Numbered from the stretch's first letter, positions 28,203-37,708 are shown. The stretch: DNA of 64,000 nucleotides from Acidaminococcus timonensis (GCF_900106585.1 NZ_FNWH01000006.1:1054001-1118000); one strand, 5' to 3'. Notes: generated by a model not told the origin, from the letters alone. Program-made: numbers and translations.

Positions 28203-29078
28203 ATGGATACCCAGCTACGTACCTTTCTCTGTGTCTGCCAGACCATGAACTTCACCCAGGCCGCCCGGCAGCTCTTCCTGACCCAGCCAGCCGTCTCCCA
28301 GCACATCCATGCCCTGGAAAAACGCTACGGCCTGCCCCTGTTCACCCATCAGGGCAAAACCCTGGCCCTGACCCCTGCCGGAAAGACCCTGGCCGCCTAT
28401 GCCCGGCTCCTGCAGAATGACGAGACCCTGCTGGCCCGGAAGATGGAAGCTTGTCAGAAAGGGATCCGCCGAGTCACTTTCGGCGTCACCATGACCATCG
28501 GAGAATATGGCATCGCCCAGCCGGCAGCCCGTTACCTGAAGGCCCATCCGGATGTGGAACTGACCCTTATTTTCGGGAATACCCAGGATCTGCTCCACCG
28601 TCTAGACCAGGGGGAACTGGATTTCGCCCTGGTAGAAGGCTATTATCCCCCGGGTTCCTATGACCATCTTCTTTTCCGGCTGGAACCTTTTGTCCCAGTG
28701 GCTGCAGCTTCCCACGCTTTCGCCCGGGAACCGGAACTCTGCCGGGATCTTCTGGGAGAACGTCTGCTGGTGCGGGAACCGGGCTCCGGGACCCGGAACA
28801 TCCTGGAGCGGAACCTGGCTCTCCAGGGCCTTACCCTGGACCAGTTCGCCCACCGGATCCAGATTGGGAACATGCACGCCCTGATCCAGCTGCTGGAAGA
28901 AGACTGCGGGATCACCTTTCTGTATCGGATCGCTGTAGAAAAAGAAATCGCAGACGGACGGATCCGCCTGCTTCCTTTGAAAGATTTTTCCATGGTGCAT
29001 CCCTTCGATTTCATCTGGCCCAAAGACAGCATCTTTGCGCCAGAGTTCCAAGAAATCTGCCGGGAGCTGAAGGGGTGA
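28203..29078 (+). CDS. LysR family regulator, probably controlling yeiH
   Basis: DNA-binding transcription regulator. The N-terminal winged helix (MNFTQAARQLFLTQPAVSQH) spans about residues 15-35, and a ligand-binding domain resembling CysB/YeiE follows. The ATG at 28203 gives proper spacing from GGAGG; two earlier ATG codons overlap or crowd that site. Divergent placement from yeiH suggests it activates yeiH and represses itself from the shared 112-base region, which is AT-rich. Confidence 0.9.
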   Translation: MDTQLRTFLCVCQTMNFTQAARQLFLTQPAVSQHIHALEKRYGLPLFTHQGKTLALTPAGKTLAAYARLLQNDETLLARKMEACQKGIRRVTFGVTMTIGEYGIAQPAARYLKAHPDVELTLIFGNTQDLLHRLDQGELDFALVEGYYPPGSYDHLLFRLEPFVPVAAASHAFAREPELCRDLLGERLLVREPGSGTRNILERNLALQGLTLDQFAHRIQIGNMHALIQLLEEDCGITFLYRIAVEKEIADGRIRLLPLKDFSMVHPFDFIWPKDSIFAPEFQEICRELKG

Positions 29079-29121
29079 AAAAGGGCAGCAAAAGCTGGCT
29101 TCCTTTGGCCTATGACGTATG

Positions 29122-29152
29122 ACAGGGCTGTTGCTCATGCAACAGCCCCTTT
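29122..29152 (+). terminator. Terminator after the LysR gene
   Basis: GGGCTGTTGC-TCAT-GCAACAGCCC hairpin is followed by CTTTAT. It ends the plus transcript just before the convergent rsmI stop and may serve both. Confidence 0.75.
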
Positions 29153-29153
29153 A

Positions 29154-29984
29154 TCATTCCCTCACCAATCGATTGTACAATTCCCGTTTGGGTACTTTAT
29201 ACGCCTTGGCCACCTGGACCAGGGCTTCTTTTTTATCGGTACCCTGGGCGATCAGTTTTTTCACCGCGTCCAGGGGATCTCCCTGAGGCTCTTCTTTTTC
29301 CACTTTCCCCTGCTCCACCACCAGCACGAATTCACCCCGGATGGGTCCTTCCTGCAGATGCTGACGGCAGGTGGAAATGGTTCCCCGGAAGAACTCTTCG
29401 TGGAGCTTGGTCAGCTCCCGTCCCAGGGTCATTTTCCGGTCGCCCCACACCTCTTCCATATCCTGGAGCACATCCAGGATCCGGTGGGGTGCTTCATATA
29501 ACACCATCGTAGCCGGGATGTGCTTCCATTCCTCCAGCTTTTCCTTCCGGTTCTTCCGGCTCTTGGGCAGGAAGGCCCCGAAAAAGAACGGGGTGCTGGG
29601 CAGGCCGGAAGCCACCAGAGCGGTCAGGCAGGCATTGGCCCCGGGCACGGGCACCACCTGGATCCCCGCCGCAATGGCCTGCTGGGCGATCAGTTCCCCC
29701 GGGTCCGAAATCCCGGGGAACCCGGCATCCGTCACCAGAGCGATGTCCTTGCCATTTTCCAGGGCTTCCAGCAGCACCGGTCCCTGTTTTTCCTTGTTGT
29801 GTTCGTGGTAGCTGATCAGTTGCCCGTGGATCCCGAAATGGGTCAGCAGTTGCCGGGTGTGCCGGGTATCCTCGGCGGCGATCAGGTCCGCCTCCTGCAG
29901 CATCCGCACTGCCCTGGGCGTCATATCCTCCAGGTTGCCGATGGGCGTGGCACACAGGTACAGGGTGCCTTTTTCATTTTCCAT
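29154..29984 (-). CDS. rsmI: 16S rRNA (cytidine-1402 2'-O)-methyltransferase RsmI
   Basis: SAM-dependent SpoU-independent methylase that modifies the ribosomal P site. The 276 residues show the tetrapyrrole-methylase fold with LYLCATPIGNLEDMT, AEDTRHTRQLL, VTDAGFPGISDPG and FYEAP-type motif LYEAPHR. It overlaps trmN6 by 11 bp. The order ricT-trmN6-rsmI matches Bacillus yaaT-yabB-yabC. Confidence 0.95.
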   Translation of the reverse strand: MENEKGTLYLCATPIGNLEDMTPRAVRMLQEADLIAAEDTRHTRQLLTHFGIHGQLISYHEHNKEKQGPVLLEALENGKDIALVTDAGFPGISDPGELIAQQAIAAGIQVVPVPGANACLTALVASGLPSTPFFFGAFLPKSRKNRKEKLEEWKHIPATMVLYEAPHRILDVLQDMEEVWGDRKMTLGRELTKLHEEFFRGTISTCRQHLQEGPIRGEFVLVVEQGKVEKEEPQGDPLDAVKKLIAQGTDKKEALVQVAKAYKVPKRELYNRLVRE

Positions 29985-30705
29985 GTTCTTCTGCCTCTTC
30001 TTTCCCGTAATAAACCAGTGTCTGCCGGCTGTAGCTGCCGTCTCTGTTATACATGATGAGGGGCGGCAATACCTCCAGTCCGGGCCGTCCGCCCTTCACG
30101 AATTCTGCCAGGAAGATCCAGGCGGGCCGGTCCACATAACTGTGGACCCACTGCAGCCGTTTCAGTTCCAGGTTGTACGTAAGCCCCAGCTTCACCGCAT
30201 CGGTGAACCGTTCAGGCAGCTGCACCAGGGCGAACCGGCCCTTTGTCTTCAGGGCGTAGGCCGCCGCCCGGAAAAAATCCTCCAGGGTTGTCCCCACTTC
30301 ATGACAGGCCGCCTGCCCCACCTGCCGCTTCCGGCCTCCGATGCGGTAGGGCGGATTGGCCGCCACCAGATCCATGGCGTCACAGGGAAGTTCTTTGTAG
30401 TTCCGCAGGTCCAGCGCCCTGGCCTCCACCCGGTCCTCCAGGTGGTTGTCCAGGATGCTCCGCTGCAGCAGCTCCACCACATGGGCGTTGATGTCCACCC
30501 CAAGCACCTGTGCCGCACCCCGGTTGGCCAGAAGCAGGCTCACAGCCCCGGTGCCGCAGCCCAGCTCCAGCACCTTCGCCTTCTTCGCCAGATGGGGAAA
30601 GGCTGCCAGGAACACGGCATCCGTGGTGAAGCAGAACTCTTTTGCGTCCTGCCAGATGGTGGTCACGCCGTCAGGCAGGCAGTCCTGCCGAAGGGTCTCC
30701 CTCAT
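29974..30705 (-). CDS. tRNA1(Val) adenine-37 N6-methyltransferase family (TrmN6/YabB-like)
   Basis: Class I SAM methyltransferase. The 243 residues have the SAM-binding LELGCGTGAVSLLL motif near residue 47 and the amino-methylase motif NPPYR near 115. This combination is typical of TrmN6/YfiC and Bacillus YabB. It overlaps ricT by 4 bp and rsmI by 11 bp. The exact tRNA substrate in this organism is inferred from family membership. Confidence 0.88.
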   Translation of the reverse strand: MRETLRQDCLPDGVTTIWQDAKEFCFTTDAVFLAAFPHLAKKAKVLELGCGTGAVSLLLANRGAAQVLGVDINAHVVELLQRSILDNHLEDRVEARALDLRNYKELPCDAMDLVAANPPYRIGGRKRQVGQAACHEVGTTLEDFFRAAAYALKTKGRFALVQLPERFTDAVKLGLTYNLELKRLQWVHSYVDRPAWIFLAEFVKGGRPGLEVLPPLIMYNRDGSYSRQTLVYYGKEEAEEHGK

Positions 30706-31547
30706 TTTTTCTCCACTTTCGCCGCTTCCATGACCTCATCCCAGGCCACGGTCACCCGGTTGCCCGGAGAAACCTCCACGGTCACGGTCTGTTCTCTCCG
30801 GCTGATGCTCATGATCATCCCTTCCCCGCTGGGGGTCACCACCTTCATGCCCGGCCGGGGCACAAAATGGTGTTCCTTTTTCTTGTCCCGTTTCTTGCAG
30901 CATTTTCCGCAGTACATGTCGCTTTCATACTTCAGGCAGCACAGCAGGCGGCCGCAGATGCCGGAAATCTTGGTGGGATTCAGGGACAGGTTCTGTTCCT
31001 TGGCCATTTTAATGGATACCGGTTCAAAATCCCCCAGGAAGGTGGCACAGCACAGGGGACGCCCGCAGCAGCCGATGCCGCCCAGCATCTTTGCCTCGTC
31101 CCGGACGCCGATCTGCCGCAATTCGATGCGGGTGCGGAACACGGCGGCCAGGTCTTTGACCAGTTCCCGGAAGTCGATGCGCCCGTCGGCGGTAAAGTAA
31201 AAAATAATTTTGCCCACGTCAAAGGTGTATTCCACGTTCACCAGATGCATGGCCAGTTTCCGGGCCGCAATCTTCTTTTCGCAGATGACGAAGGCCTCTT
31301 TTTCTTTCCGGTGGTTCTCCTCCACCTTCCGGGCGTCCGCTTCGGTGGCTACCCGGATCACGGTCTTCAGGGGAGACACGATCTTGCTGTCCTCCACTTC
31401 CTGCTGAGGGATCATCACTTCCCCGTATTCAATGCCCCGGGCCGTTTCCACGATTACGTGGTCCCCCTTCTCCAGGTGGTATTCCCCCGGAGAGAAATAG
31501 TAGATTTTACCGGCTCTCTTGAACCGGACTCCAACGATGGTTTCCAT
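30702..31547 (-). CDS. ricT: PSP1 domain protein RicT (YaaT)
   Basis: In Bacillus RicT works with RicA and RicF in mRNA maturation with RNase Y and influences sporulation and competence. The 281 residues contain the PSP1 domain, with the cysteine motifs GGIGCCGRPLCCATFL and CGRLLCCLKYES. Further Cys residues (CGKCCKK) are likely ligands for the iron-sulfur cluster known in this family. It lies between holB and trmN6. RicA and RicF homologues are not in the window. Confidence 0.93.
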   Translation of the reverse strand: METIVGVRFKRAGKIYYFSPGEYHLEKGDHVIVETARGIEYGEVMIPQQEVEDSKIVSPLKTVIRVATEADARKVEENHRKEKEAFVICEKKIAARKLAMHLVNVEYTFDVGKIIFYFTADGRIDFRELVKDLAAVFRTRIELRQIGVRDEAKMLGGIGCCGRPLCCATFLGDFEPVSIKMAKEQNLSLNPTKISGICGRLLCCLKYESDMYCGKCCKKRDKKKEHHFVPRPGMKVVTPSGEGMIMSISRREQTVTVEVSPGNRVTVAWDEVMEAAKVEKK

Positions 31548-31568
31548 AGGTTTCTCCTTTATGTCAAA

Positions 31569-32609
31569 TCAACTGTGCAATTGATGGATTTCCAAAAACA
31601 GGCCTTCCAGGGCCAGCCGCCGGCTGACAAAGGATCCGATGGCCTGCCGGGCTTCTTCCCCCAGTTCCATGGCCCGGCGCACCTGGGGCTCGGTCCAGTC
31701 GGTGAAAAACAGGCCCAGCCGCTGGCGCAGATCTTCATTGTATAGGGGCTGGGGCAGTCCCATGGTCAAAAACAGGCCGTCCCGCAGCAGCAGCAGCAGC
31801 AGTTCCATAAGCACCAGGCCTTCTGCCCGGTCATTCTTCGTCAGCCAGGGCAGGCCACTGGTATACACCAGCAGGTCGTCCCGGCCAGATTGTTCCAGAA
31901 GGTCCAGCATCTCTTCCCGCAGGGTCAGGGCGTCCAGTCGGAACCATTCCAGGGCCTTCCCGGCCGAACCTCCGGCCAGACGGGCCAGGACGGGCCTCTG
32001 CTGCCGCCACCGGTCCTGCACTGCGTCCTGGGACACATCGGCCAGGGCAGCCGGCCGGCAGTCTTCCGGTACGGTGATGGTCTCCAGCACCTGCTCCGTC
32101 TCTTTCTCAGAAAGAGGATCGAACCGCAGCTCGATGAGCCGGCTGCGGATGGTGGGCAGCAGCCATTCCACCTGGTCCGCCACCAGCAGGAACAGCCAGA
32201 AGTCCGGCGGTTCCTCCAGCAGCTTGAGCAGGCTGTTCTGGGCCTCTTCCCGCATGGTATGGGCCTGGTCGATGAGGCACACCTTGTATCTGGACAGCCG
32301 GGGCCCGAAGGCTGCCTGGGCCGACAGGGCATGGATGGCGTCCACACCGATGCCTTTGCTTTTGCCCGAAGGCCCCACCTCCAGGAAATCCGGGTGGGCG
32401 TCCGCCTCCATGGCCCGGCAGCTGGCGCAGTGGCAGGGCACAAACGGGTCCCCGGTGCACAAAAAGCTCCTGCTGAAGGCCCGGGCCAGCTTTTTCTTGC
32501 CGATGCCCTCCGGCCCGTAGAACAGCAGGGACGGCGTCTTCCGCTCTCCCTTCAGCATATTCTGCAGGAATTCTTTTTCGGTTCGGTGTCCAATGATGGT
32601 ATCCCACAT
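31569..32609 (-). CDS. holB: DNA polymerase III subunit delta'
   Basis: Clamp-loader subunit that helps place the sliding clamp on DNA. The 346 residues start with the RFC-like box WDTIIGHRTEKEFL. The P-loop GPEGIGKKKLAR lacks the usual Thr/Ser, as expected for a non-ATP-binding delta'. A zinc knuckle (C-x8-C-x-C-x2-C type around residue 52) is present. It lies between tmk and ricT as in Bacillus, without the intervening yaaQ and yaaR genes. Confidence 0.92.
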   Translation of the reverse strand: MWDTIIGHRTEKEFLQNMLKGERKTPSLLFYGPEGIGKKKLARAFSRSFLCTGDPFVPCHCASCRAMEADAHPDFLEVGPSGKSKGIGVDAIHALSAQAAFGPRLSRYKVCLIDQAHTMREEAQNSLLKLLEEPPDFWLFLLVADQVEWLLPTIRSRLIELRFDPLSEKETEQVLETITVPEDCRPAALADVSQDAVQDRWRQQRPVLARLAGGSAGKALEWFRLDALTLREEMLDLLEQSGRDDLLVYTSGLPWLTKNDRAEGLVLMELLLLLLRDGLFLTMGLPQPLYNEDLRQRLGLFFTDWTEPQVRRAMELGEEARQAIGSFVSRRLALEGLFLEIHQLHS

Positions 32610-32639
32610 AGTGCAATCCTTTTCCAGTGCTGCCTGGTT

Positions 32640-33260
32640 TCAGACCAGCCCTTCCAGTTTCTTGATGATTTCTTCCATGACCACTTCCGGGTCCCGGGTG
32701 GCGTCCACCACCAGGATCCGATCCGGTTCCTCCTGGGCCAGCTGCAGGTAACCCGCCCGCACGGCGTCGTGGAATTCCAGCCCCTGGAGCTCGAACTTGT
32801 CCACCACACCCCGTTCGTTCCGACGTTGCAGCAGCACCCGGGGGTCCCCATCCAGAAGGATGGTCACGTCCGGACGCAGCCCCCCTGTGGAAAAATCGTT
32901 CAGTTTCCGCAGCCGGGCCAGGTCCATGTGGCGCAGAATGCCCTGGTACACCAGGGTGGAATCGCTGAACCGGTCACAGAGTACCACTTTTCCCTCTGCC
33001 AGGGCCGGACGGATTACCTTGTCCACATGATCTGCCCGGGCCGCCAGGTGCAGCAGGGTCTCCGTCTGGGCCGAAATGGCATAGGCCGGGTCCAGCACCA
33101 GTTCCCGGATCCGTTCCGCCGCATCGGTGCCCCCGGGTTCCCGGGTCAGCACCACCTGACGGCCGTACAATCTGAACCAGTCCACCAGTTTATGGGCCTG
33201 GGTGGTCTTGCCGCCCCCGTCGGGCCCTTCCAGGGTAATGAACAAACCTTTTTTCTTCAT
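32640..33260 (-). CDS. tmk: Thymidylate kinase
   Basis: Phosphorylates dTMP to dTDP. The 206 residues have the P-loop LEGPDGGGKTTQAHKL, the substrate motif TREPGGTDAAERIR and DRFSDSTLVYQG, all typical. It overlaps the end of the decarboxylase gene by 4 bp, so its translation may depend partly on upstream reading. The frameshift in that neighbour could therefore lower tmk translation unless the downstream fragment is re-initiated. Confidence 0.95.
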   Translation of the reverse strand: MKKKGLFITLEGPDGGGKTTQAHKLVDWFRLYGRQVVLTREPGGTDAAERIRELVLDPAYAISAQTETLLHLAARADHVDKVIRPALAEGKVVLCDRFSDSTLVYQGILRHMDLARLRKLNDFSTGGLRPDVTILLDGDPRVLLQRRNERGVVDKFELQGLEFHDAVRAGYLQLAQEEPDRILVVDATRDPEVVMEEIIKKLEGLV

Positions 33261-34733
33261 ACCAATACCTCGAATGTCTGCAGGGAGGGGTCCCGGGGCC
33301 CGCTCACCTGGAGTCTTTTTTCCTGCAGCTGCAGGCTGAAGGCGATGAGTTCTTTTGTCAGCCGTTCTCCCGGCATGATCAGGGGGATCCCCGGCGGGTA
33401 GAAGCTCAGGGTCTCGCCAGCCACCCGTCCGGCTGCTTCCCGGAAGGACACCCTTTCCTTGGGGGCGAAGAACGCCTCCCGGGGTGTCAGCACCTGTTCC
33501 GGTATGGAGAGCACCGGTGGTACAGGCGGCAGATCCCGCCGGGGTTTCCGCATTTTTTCCAGCACTGTGGCGATGCGCTGAGCAATGGCCGGAAATTCCG
33601 GATTATCGTCCGCATAGGTCACCAGGAAGAGCACATGATCCTGGTCCACCAGTTCCACGGCGATGCCGGCCCGGCGCAGCGCATCGGCCGCTTCCGGTCC
33701 GGTGATGCCCAGCCGGCTCACCTGGATGGTCACCTTTCCCGGATCCAGGGCCACTACGCCGCCCCTGCCGTTCAGTTCCTTTTCCAGCACCGGCAGCCCG
33801 GGCACCCGGTGCAGCGCTTTCCGCAGGACGGTTGCCGCCCGTACGGACGCGGCCGCCATGGCTTGCCGCCCGTACGGACGCGGCCGCCATGGCGGCCCCT
33901 TTTTCAGCCAGCTGGGCCCGGGCCCCGTCCAGGGCCCCCATCAGCAAATAGTTGGGGCTGGTGGTGGTCACCAGGCTCATGGCCTGCTCCATGGCCTCCG
34001 GCCGCAGGCGTCCATAGCGCACCTGCAGCAGGCTGCACTGAGTCATGGCCCCCACGATCTTGTGGGTGCTCTGGGCCGCCGCATCCGCTCCGCACTCCAT
34101 GGCGCCGGGAGGCAGCAGGTCGGAAAAGCCCAGATGGGGTCCGTGGGCCTCGTCCACCAGCAGCACGGCGCCGTGCCCATGGGCGATTTCTGCAATCCGT
34201 TTCGTATCCGCAGCCAGGCCAAAATAGTTGGGCGTGGTCAGGAAGACAGCCTTCAGGTCCGGGTGCCGGGCAAAGGCCGCCTCCACCTGTTCCGGGCTCA
34301 ATTGCAGGATGAGACGCCATTGTTCGTCATAGGCCGGCTGTACATACACCGGTTCCAGCCCTGCCAGGATCAGTCCCCCCAGTACGCTGCGGTGGCTGTT
34401 CCGGGGCACCAGGATCCGGTCTCCGGGCCGCAGGGCGCCCAGCAGCATGCCGTGGATCACCCCGGTGGTCCCGTTCACCCCCAGAAAGCACCTGTCGGAA
34501 CCATAGACTTCGGCAGCCAGTTTCTCTGCCTCCCGGATGCACCCTTCCGGATGGTGGATGTCATCCAGTTCCTCCATCAAACTGACATCGCTTTCCAGGG
34601 CCACGTCCCCCACCAGATGGCGCAGGGCCGGGTCCGCTCCCCTTCCCCCCTTGTGTCCGGGGGTATGGAGAGGATATACATGAGACTGACGGTAGGTTTC
34701 CACTGCCGTCAGAAGGGGTCGTTTCACAGTCAC
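33257..34733 (-). pseudogene. Orn/Lys/Arg decarboxylase (YaaO/SpeA-like), frame broken by a tandem duplication
   Basis: PLP enzymes of this family make cadaverine, putrescine or agmatine. Reading from 34733 gives HTPGHKGG, the aspartate-containing VLLVDEAHGPHLGF and the PLP lysine motif STHKIVGAMTQ. The frame then leaves homology at a 31-bp duplication and stops at 33603. The C-terminal domain (GIAVELVDQDHVLFLVTYAD, FYPPGIPLIMPGERL) continues in another frame down to 33257 and could restart at an ATG inside the second repeat. Removing one repeat copy restores one continuous reading frame. In Negativicutes cadaverine or putrescine decorates peptidoglycan, so the loss may matter. Confidence 0.9.
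33832..33893. repeat. Perfect 31-bp tandem duplication inside the decarboxylase gene
   Basis: Copies at 33832-33862 and 33863-33893 are identical. As 31 is not a multiple of 3, two copies break the reading frame and one copy restores it exactly (the residues around the repeat read MAAASVRAATVLRKA). Confidence 0.97.
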
Positions 34734-34763
34734 GTCGATCTTTCCTCCTTAACAGTATCTTTT

Positions 34764-34774
34764 ATTGTACCATA
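34764..34774 (-). promoter_or_regulatory. Extended -10 promoter element of the decarboxylase operon
   Basis: TATGGTACAAT on the minus strand, about 31 bases before the decarboxylase start. The same 11-mer precedes the genes starting at 46481 and 53611. Confidence 0.55.
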
Positions 34775-34919
34775 CCCGCAAAAAAGGAGAAAGGGGCCGG
34801 TTTTACGGAAATGTAACAGAACCTTTACAGGCTCTCTCTTGCTTTTTCCCGGGAAACCTTCCATAATGGGAATAAATACCATTACATAAAAAACAGCGAT
34901 GCACAAGGAGGCGCATGAT

Positions 34920-35732
34920 ATGAGAGATTTGAACATCATCCGGGAGAAAAAGGGGTTCATCAGCGATATGGACGGTGTAATCTACCACGGCAGTACCCTG
35001 CTGCCCGGGGTAAAGGAATTCGTGGCCTGGCTGAAGAAGGAAAAGAAACAGTTCCTGTTCCTGACCAACTCCAGCGAACGGTCCCCTCTGGAACTGCGGA
35101 AGAAACTGCTGGCCATGGGGCTGGACATTGAAGAAGACCACTTCTACACCAGTGCCCTGGCTACGGCCCATTTCCTGAAGACCCAGGCCCCCGGCTGCTC
35201 GGCCTACATCATCGGAGCCCACGGCCTGATGAACGCCTTATATGATGCGGGCATCACCTACAACGACGTGAACCCGGAATATGTGGTGGTGGGCGAAACC
35301 ACTGGCTACAACTATGAAATGATCATCAAGGCAACGGAACTGATCCACAAGGGCGCCAAGCTGATCGGCACCAACAGCGACATGACCGGCCCCAGTGACC
35401 GGGGCATCATTCCTGCCTGCCGGGCCCTCATTGCACCCATTGAACTGGCCACGGGCAAAAAAGCCTATTTCATCGGCAAGCCCAACCCTCTCATGATGCG
35501 CACAGGCCTGAAGCGGCTGGGCGTCCATTCGGAAGATGCAGTGATGATCGGCGACCGGATGGATACGGACGTGATCGGCGGCGTGGAAAGCGGCATGGAA
35601 ACGGTGCTGGTGCTCACCGGTGTCTCCAACCGGGAAAACATCAAACGGTTCAGCTACCAGCCCCATTATATTTTGAACGGGATCGGAGATATTGTACCGA
35701 AAGAAAAGACGGCTTCCCAAAGCAATCACTAG
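34920..35732 (+). CDS. HAD-IIA family sugar phosphatase (NagD/AraL type)
   Basis: Cytoplasmic phosphatase. The 270 residues show HAD motif I DMDGVIYHG near residue 17, motif II in FLTNSSERSP, the IIA cap domain with GTNSDMTGPSDRG, motif III FIGKPNPLMM and motif IV MIGDRMDTDVIGG. The start at 34920 is chosen because AAGGAGG lies just upstream; a longer reading from 34899 has no site. It is monocistronic, with a terminator behind it. The substrate cannot be told from sequence. Confidence 0.92.
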   Translation: MRDLNIIREKKGFISDMDGVIYHGSTLLPGVKEFVAWLKKEKKQFLFLTNSSERSPLELRKKLLAMGLDIEEDHFYTSALATAHFLKTQAPGCSAYIIGAHGLMNALYDAGITYNDVNPEYVVVGETTGYNYEMIIKATELIHKGAKLIGTNSDMTGPSDRGIIPACRALIAPIELATGKKAYFIGKPNPLMMRTGLKRLGVHSEDAVMIGDRMDTDVIGGVESGMETVLVLTGVSNRENIKRFSYQPHYILNGIGDIVPKEKTASQSNH

Positions 35733-35749
35733 GAACCTGTCTCCAGACT

Positions 35750-35789
35750 GAAAAAGGACCTGTCCTCCAATTCGGGGACAGGTCCTTTC
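35750..35789. terminator. Bidirectional terminator after the NagD-like gene
   Basis: AAAGGACCTGTCC...GGACAGGTCCTTT hairpin between convergent genes, with A-run and T-run flanks. Confidence 0.85.
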
Positions 35790-35809
35790 TGTATGGTTTA
35801 CATCCCTTT

Positions 35810-37708
35810 TCACTCCAGCTCAAAGGTATGGGTGTACAGCTGGTAGTACATGCCCTTCTGGGCCAGCAGCTGCTGGTGGCTGCCCCGCTCCACGATCCGC
35901 CCCTGGTCCAGCACCAGGATCTGGTCGGCATTGCGTACGGTGGACAGCCGGTGGGCGATGACGAACACGGTCCGCCCTTCCATCAGGGCGTCCATGCCCC
36001 GCTGGACGATCTGTTCTGTCCGGGTATCGATGCTGGACGTGGCTTCGTCCAGGATCATCACCGGCGGATCGGCCACCGCAGCCCTTGCAATGGCAAGCAG
36101 CTGGCACTGGCCCTGGCTCAGGCTGGTCCCGGCGCCTCTCAGCACCGTGGCGTACCCCTGGGGCAGGTGGCGGATGAAGTCGTCGGCACCGGCCAGTCTG
36201 GCCGCAGCCACGCACTCTTCGTCGGTGGCATCCAGTCGTCCATACCGGATGTTTTCCAGCACGCTGGCCGTAAACAGCACCGTATCCTGCAGCACCATAC
36301 CCAGGGATTTCCGCAGGGACGGTTTCCGGATCTGCTCCAGGGGGATGCCGTCGTAGGTGATGGTCCCCGCTGCAATGTCGTAGAACCGGTTCAGCAGGTT
36401 GGTGATGGTGGTCTTGCCGGCGCCGGTGGCCCCCACCAGAGCAATCTTCTGTCCGGGCAGGGCATCGATGGTGATGTCATGGAGGATGGTCTTGCCGGGT
36501 TCATACCCGAAATCCACATGGGCAAAGTGTACTTCGCCGGTCAGGGGCCGCAGCTCCGGCCGGCCCTCTTTTTTCGGGATGGCCCAGGCCCACTGGCGCA
36601 GTCCCTTTCCCTCTTTCCGGGGCAGGGGCTGCAGCTCCACCGTGCCTCCATCCTGCTCCGGCGGTTCGTCCAGAAGGGCAAAGATCCGCTGGGCTCCGGC
36701 CATGCCCAGGACGATGGCGTTGATCTGTGGGGAGATCATCTGGATGTTGGTGGCGAACTGGCGGCTCATGCCCAGGAAGGGAATCATCACGGACAGGCTG
36801 AAGGGCAGTCCGGACAGGGACAGGTTGGGCACCTGATGCTCCAGGAAGAAGCCCCCGGCACAGGCCACAACGATGTAAATCAGATAGCTTACGTTGTTCA
36901 GGATGGGCATCAGGGTGTTGGAATACTGGTTGGCCTTGCAGGAGGCCTCATACAGTTCCTGGTTCACCCGGTCAAAATCCTCCCGGGAGCGCTCCTCGTG
37001 GTTGAACACCTTGATGACCTTGCCCCCGTTGATGCTTTCTTCCATAAAGCCCTCACAGGCCGCCAGGGTATGCTGCTGCTTCATGAAATAGGTGGCGCTG
37101 CGGCCCCCCACCTTCCGGGTGATCACAATGGACCAGAGAGAACCGCCTGCCACCACCAGGCTCATCCACAGGCTGTAATACAGCATGATGGCCATCAGGA
37201 CGGTGAGGGTCACCGCCGTGACGCACAGCTGGGGGAATGACTGGGAAATCATCTGCCGCAGGGCATCCACATCGTTGGTGAAACAGCTCATCACATCCCC
37301 CCGCTGGTGCTGGTCGAAATACCGCAGGGGCAGGGTTTCCAGGTGGCGGAACAGTTTTTCCCGGAACCGGGCCAGGCTTCCCTGGTTCAGTACGGCCAGC
37401 AGCTGGTTGTAGGTTACATTGGCCACAAGAGAGACCATGTAGAGCAGGGCCAGGATCCGCACATAGCCGAAGATCCGGTCCTGCACCGCCTCCCAGCCCA
37501 GGCCCAGGGTCCATGCCTCCTGCAGGGCGGCCACCACCTTCTGCATGAACACAGCAGGCAGGGACAGGATGGTGGCGTTGACCAGGATCAGTATCAGGAT
37601 GGCGGGCAGCAGCCGGGGATAGAAGCTCCACAGGGTGCGAAAGAACCGCCAGGCCAGGGGAAAGCTCAATACCTGATTTTTTCTGGTGTCAGGTGTGATT
37701 CTGGCCAT
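35810..37708 (-). CDS. ABC exporter, permease-ATPase half 1 (catalytic Walker B, altered signature)
   Basis: Half-transporter of a heterodimeric exporter. The six-helix membrane domain occupies residues 1-330 and the ATPase the rest. Walker A is GATGAGKTT and Walker B MILDEATSSID is intact, but the ABC signature reads LSQGQCQLL instead of LSGGQ. The partner gene overlaps by 20 bp. This pattern, in which one site is degenerate and shared between subunits, is known from TM287/288, BmrCD and LmrCD. The substrate is unknown; multidrug or lipid transport are possible. Confidence 0.92.
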   Translation of the reverse strand: MARITPDTRKNQVLSFPLAWRFFRTLWSFYPRLLPAILILILVNATILSLPAVFMQKVVAALQEAWTLGLGWEAVQDRIFGYVRILALLYMVSLVANVTYNQLLAVLNQGSLARFREKLFRHLETLPLRYFDQHQRGDVMSCFTNDVDALRQMISQSFPQLCVTAVTLTVLMAIMLYYSLWMSLVVAGGSLWSIVITRKVGGRSATYFMKQQHTLAACEGFMEESINGGKVIKVFNHEERSREDFDRVNQELYEASCKANQYSNTLMPILNNVSYLIYIVVACAGGFFLEHQVPNLSLSGLPFSLSVMIPFLGMSRQFATNIQMISPQINAIVLGMAGAQRIFALLDEPPEQDGGTVELQPLPRKEGKGLRQWAWAIPKKEGRPELRPLTGEVHFAHVDFGYEPGKTILHDITIDALPGQKIALVGATGAGKTTITNLLNRFYDIAAGTITYDGIPLEQIRKPSLRKSLGMVLQDTVLFTASVLENIRYGRLDATDEECVAAARLAGADDFIRHLPQGYATVLRGAGTSLSQGQCQLLAIARAAVADPPVMILDEATSSIDTRTEQIVQRGMDALMEGRTVFVIAHRLSTVRNADQILVLDQGRIVERGSHQQLLAQKGMYYQLYTHTFELE

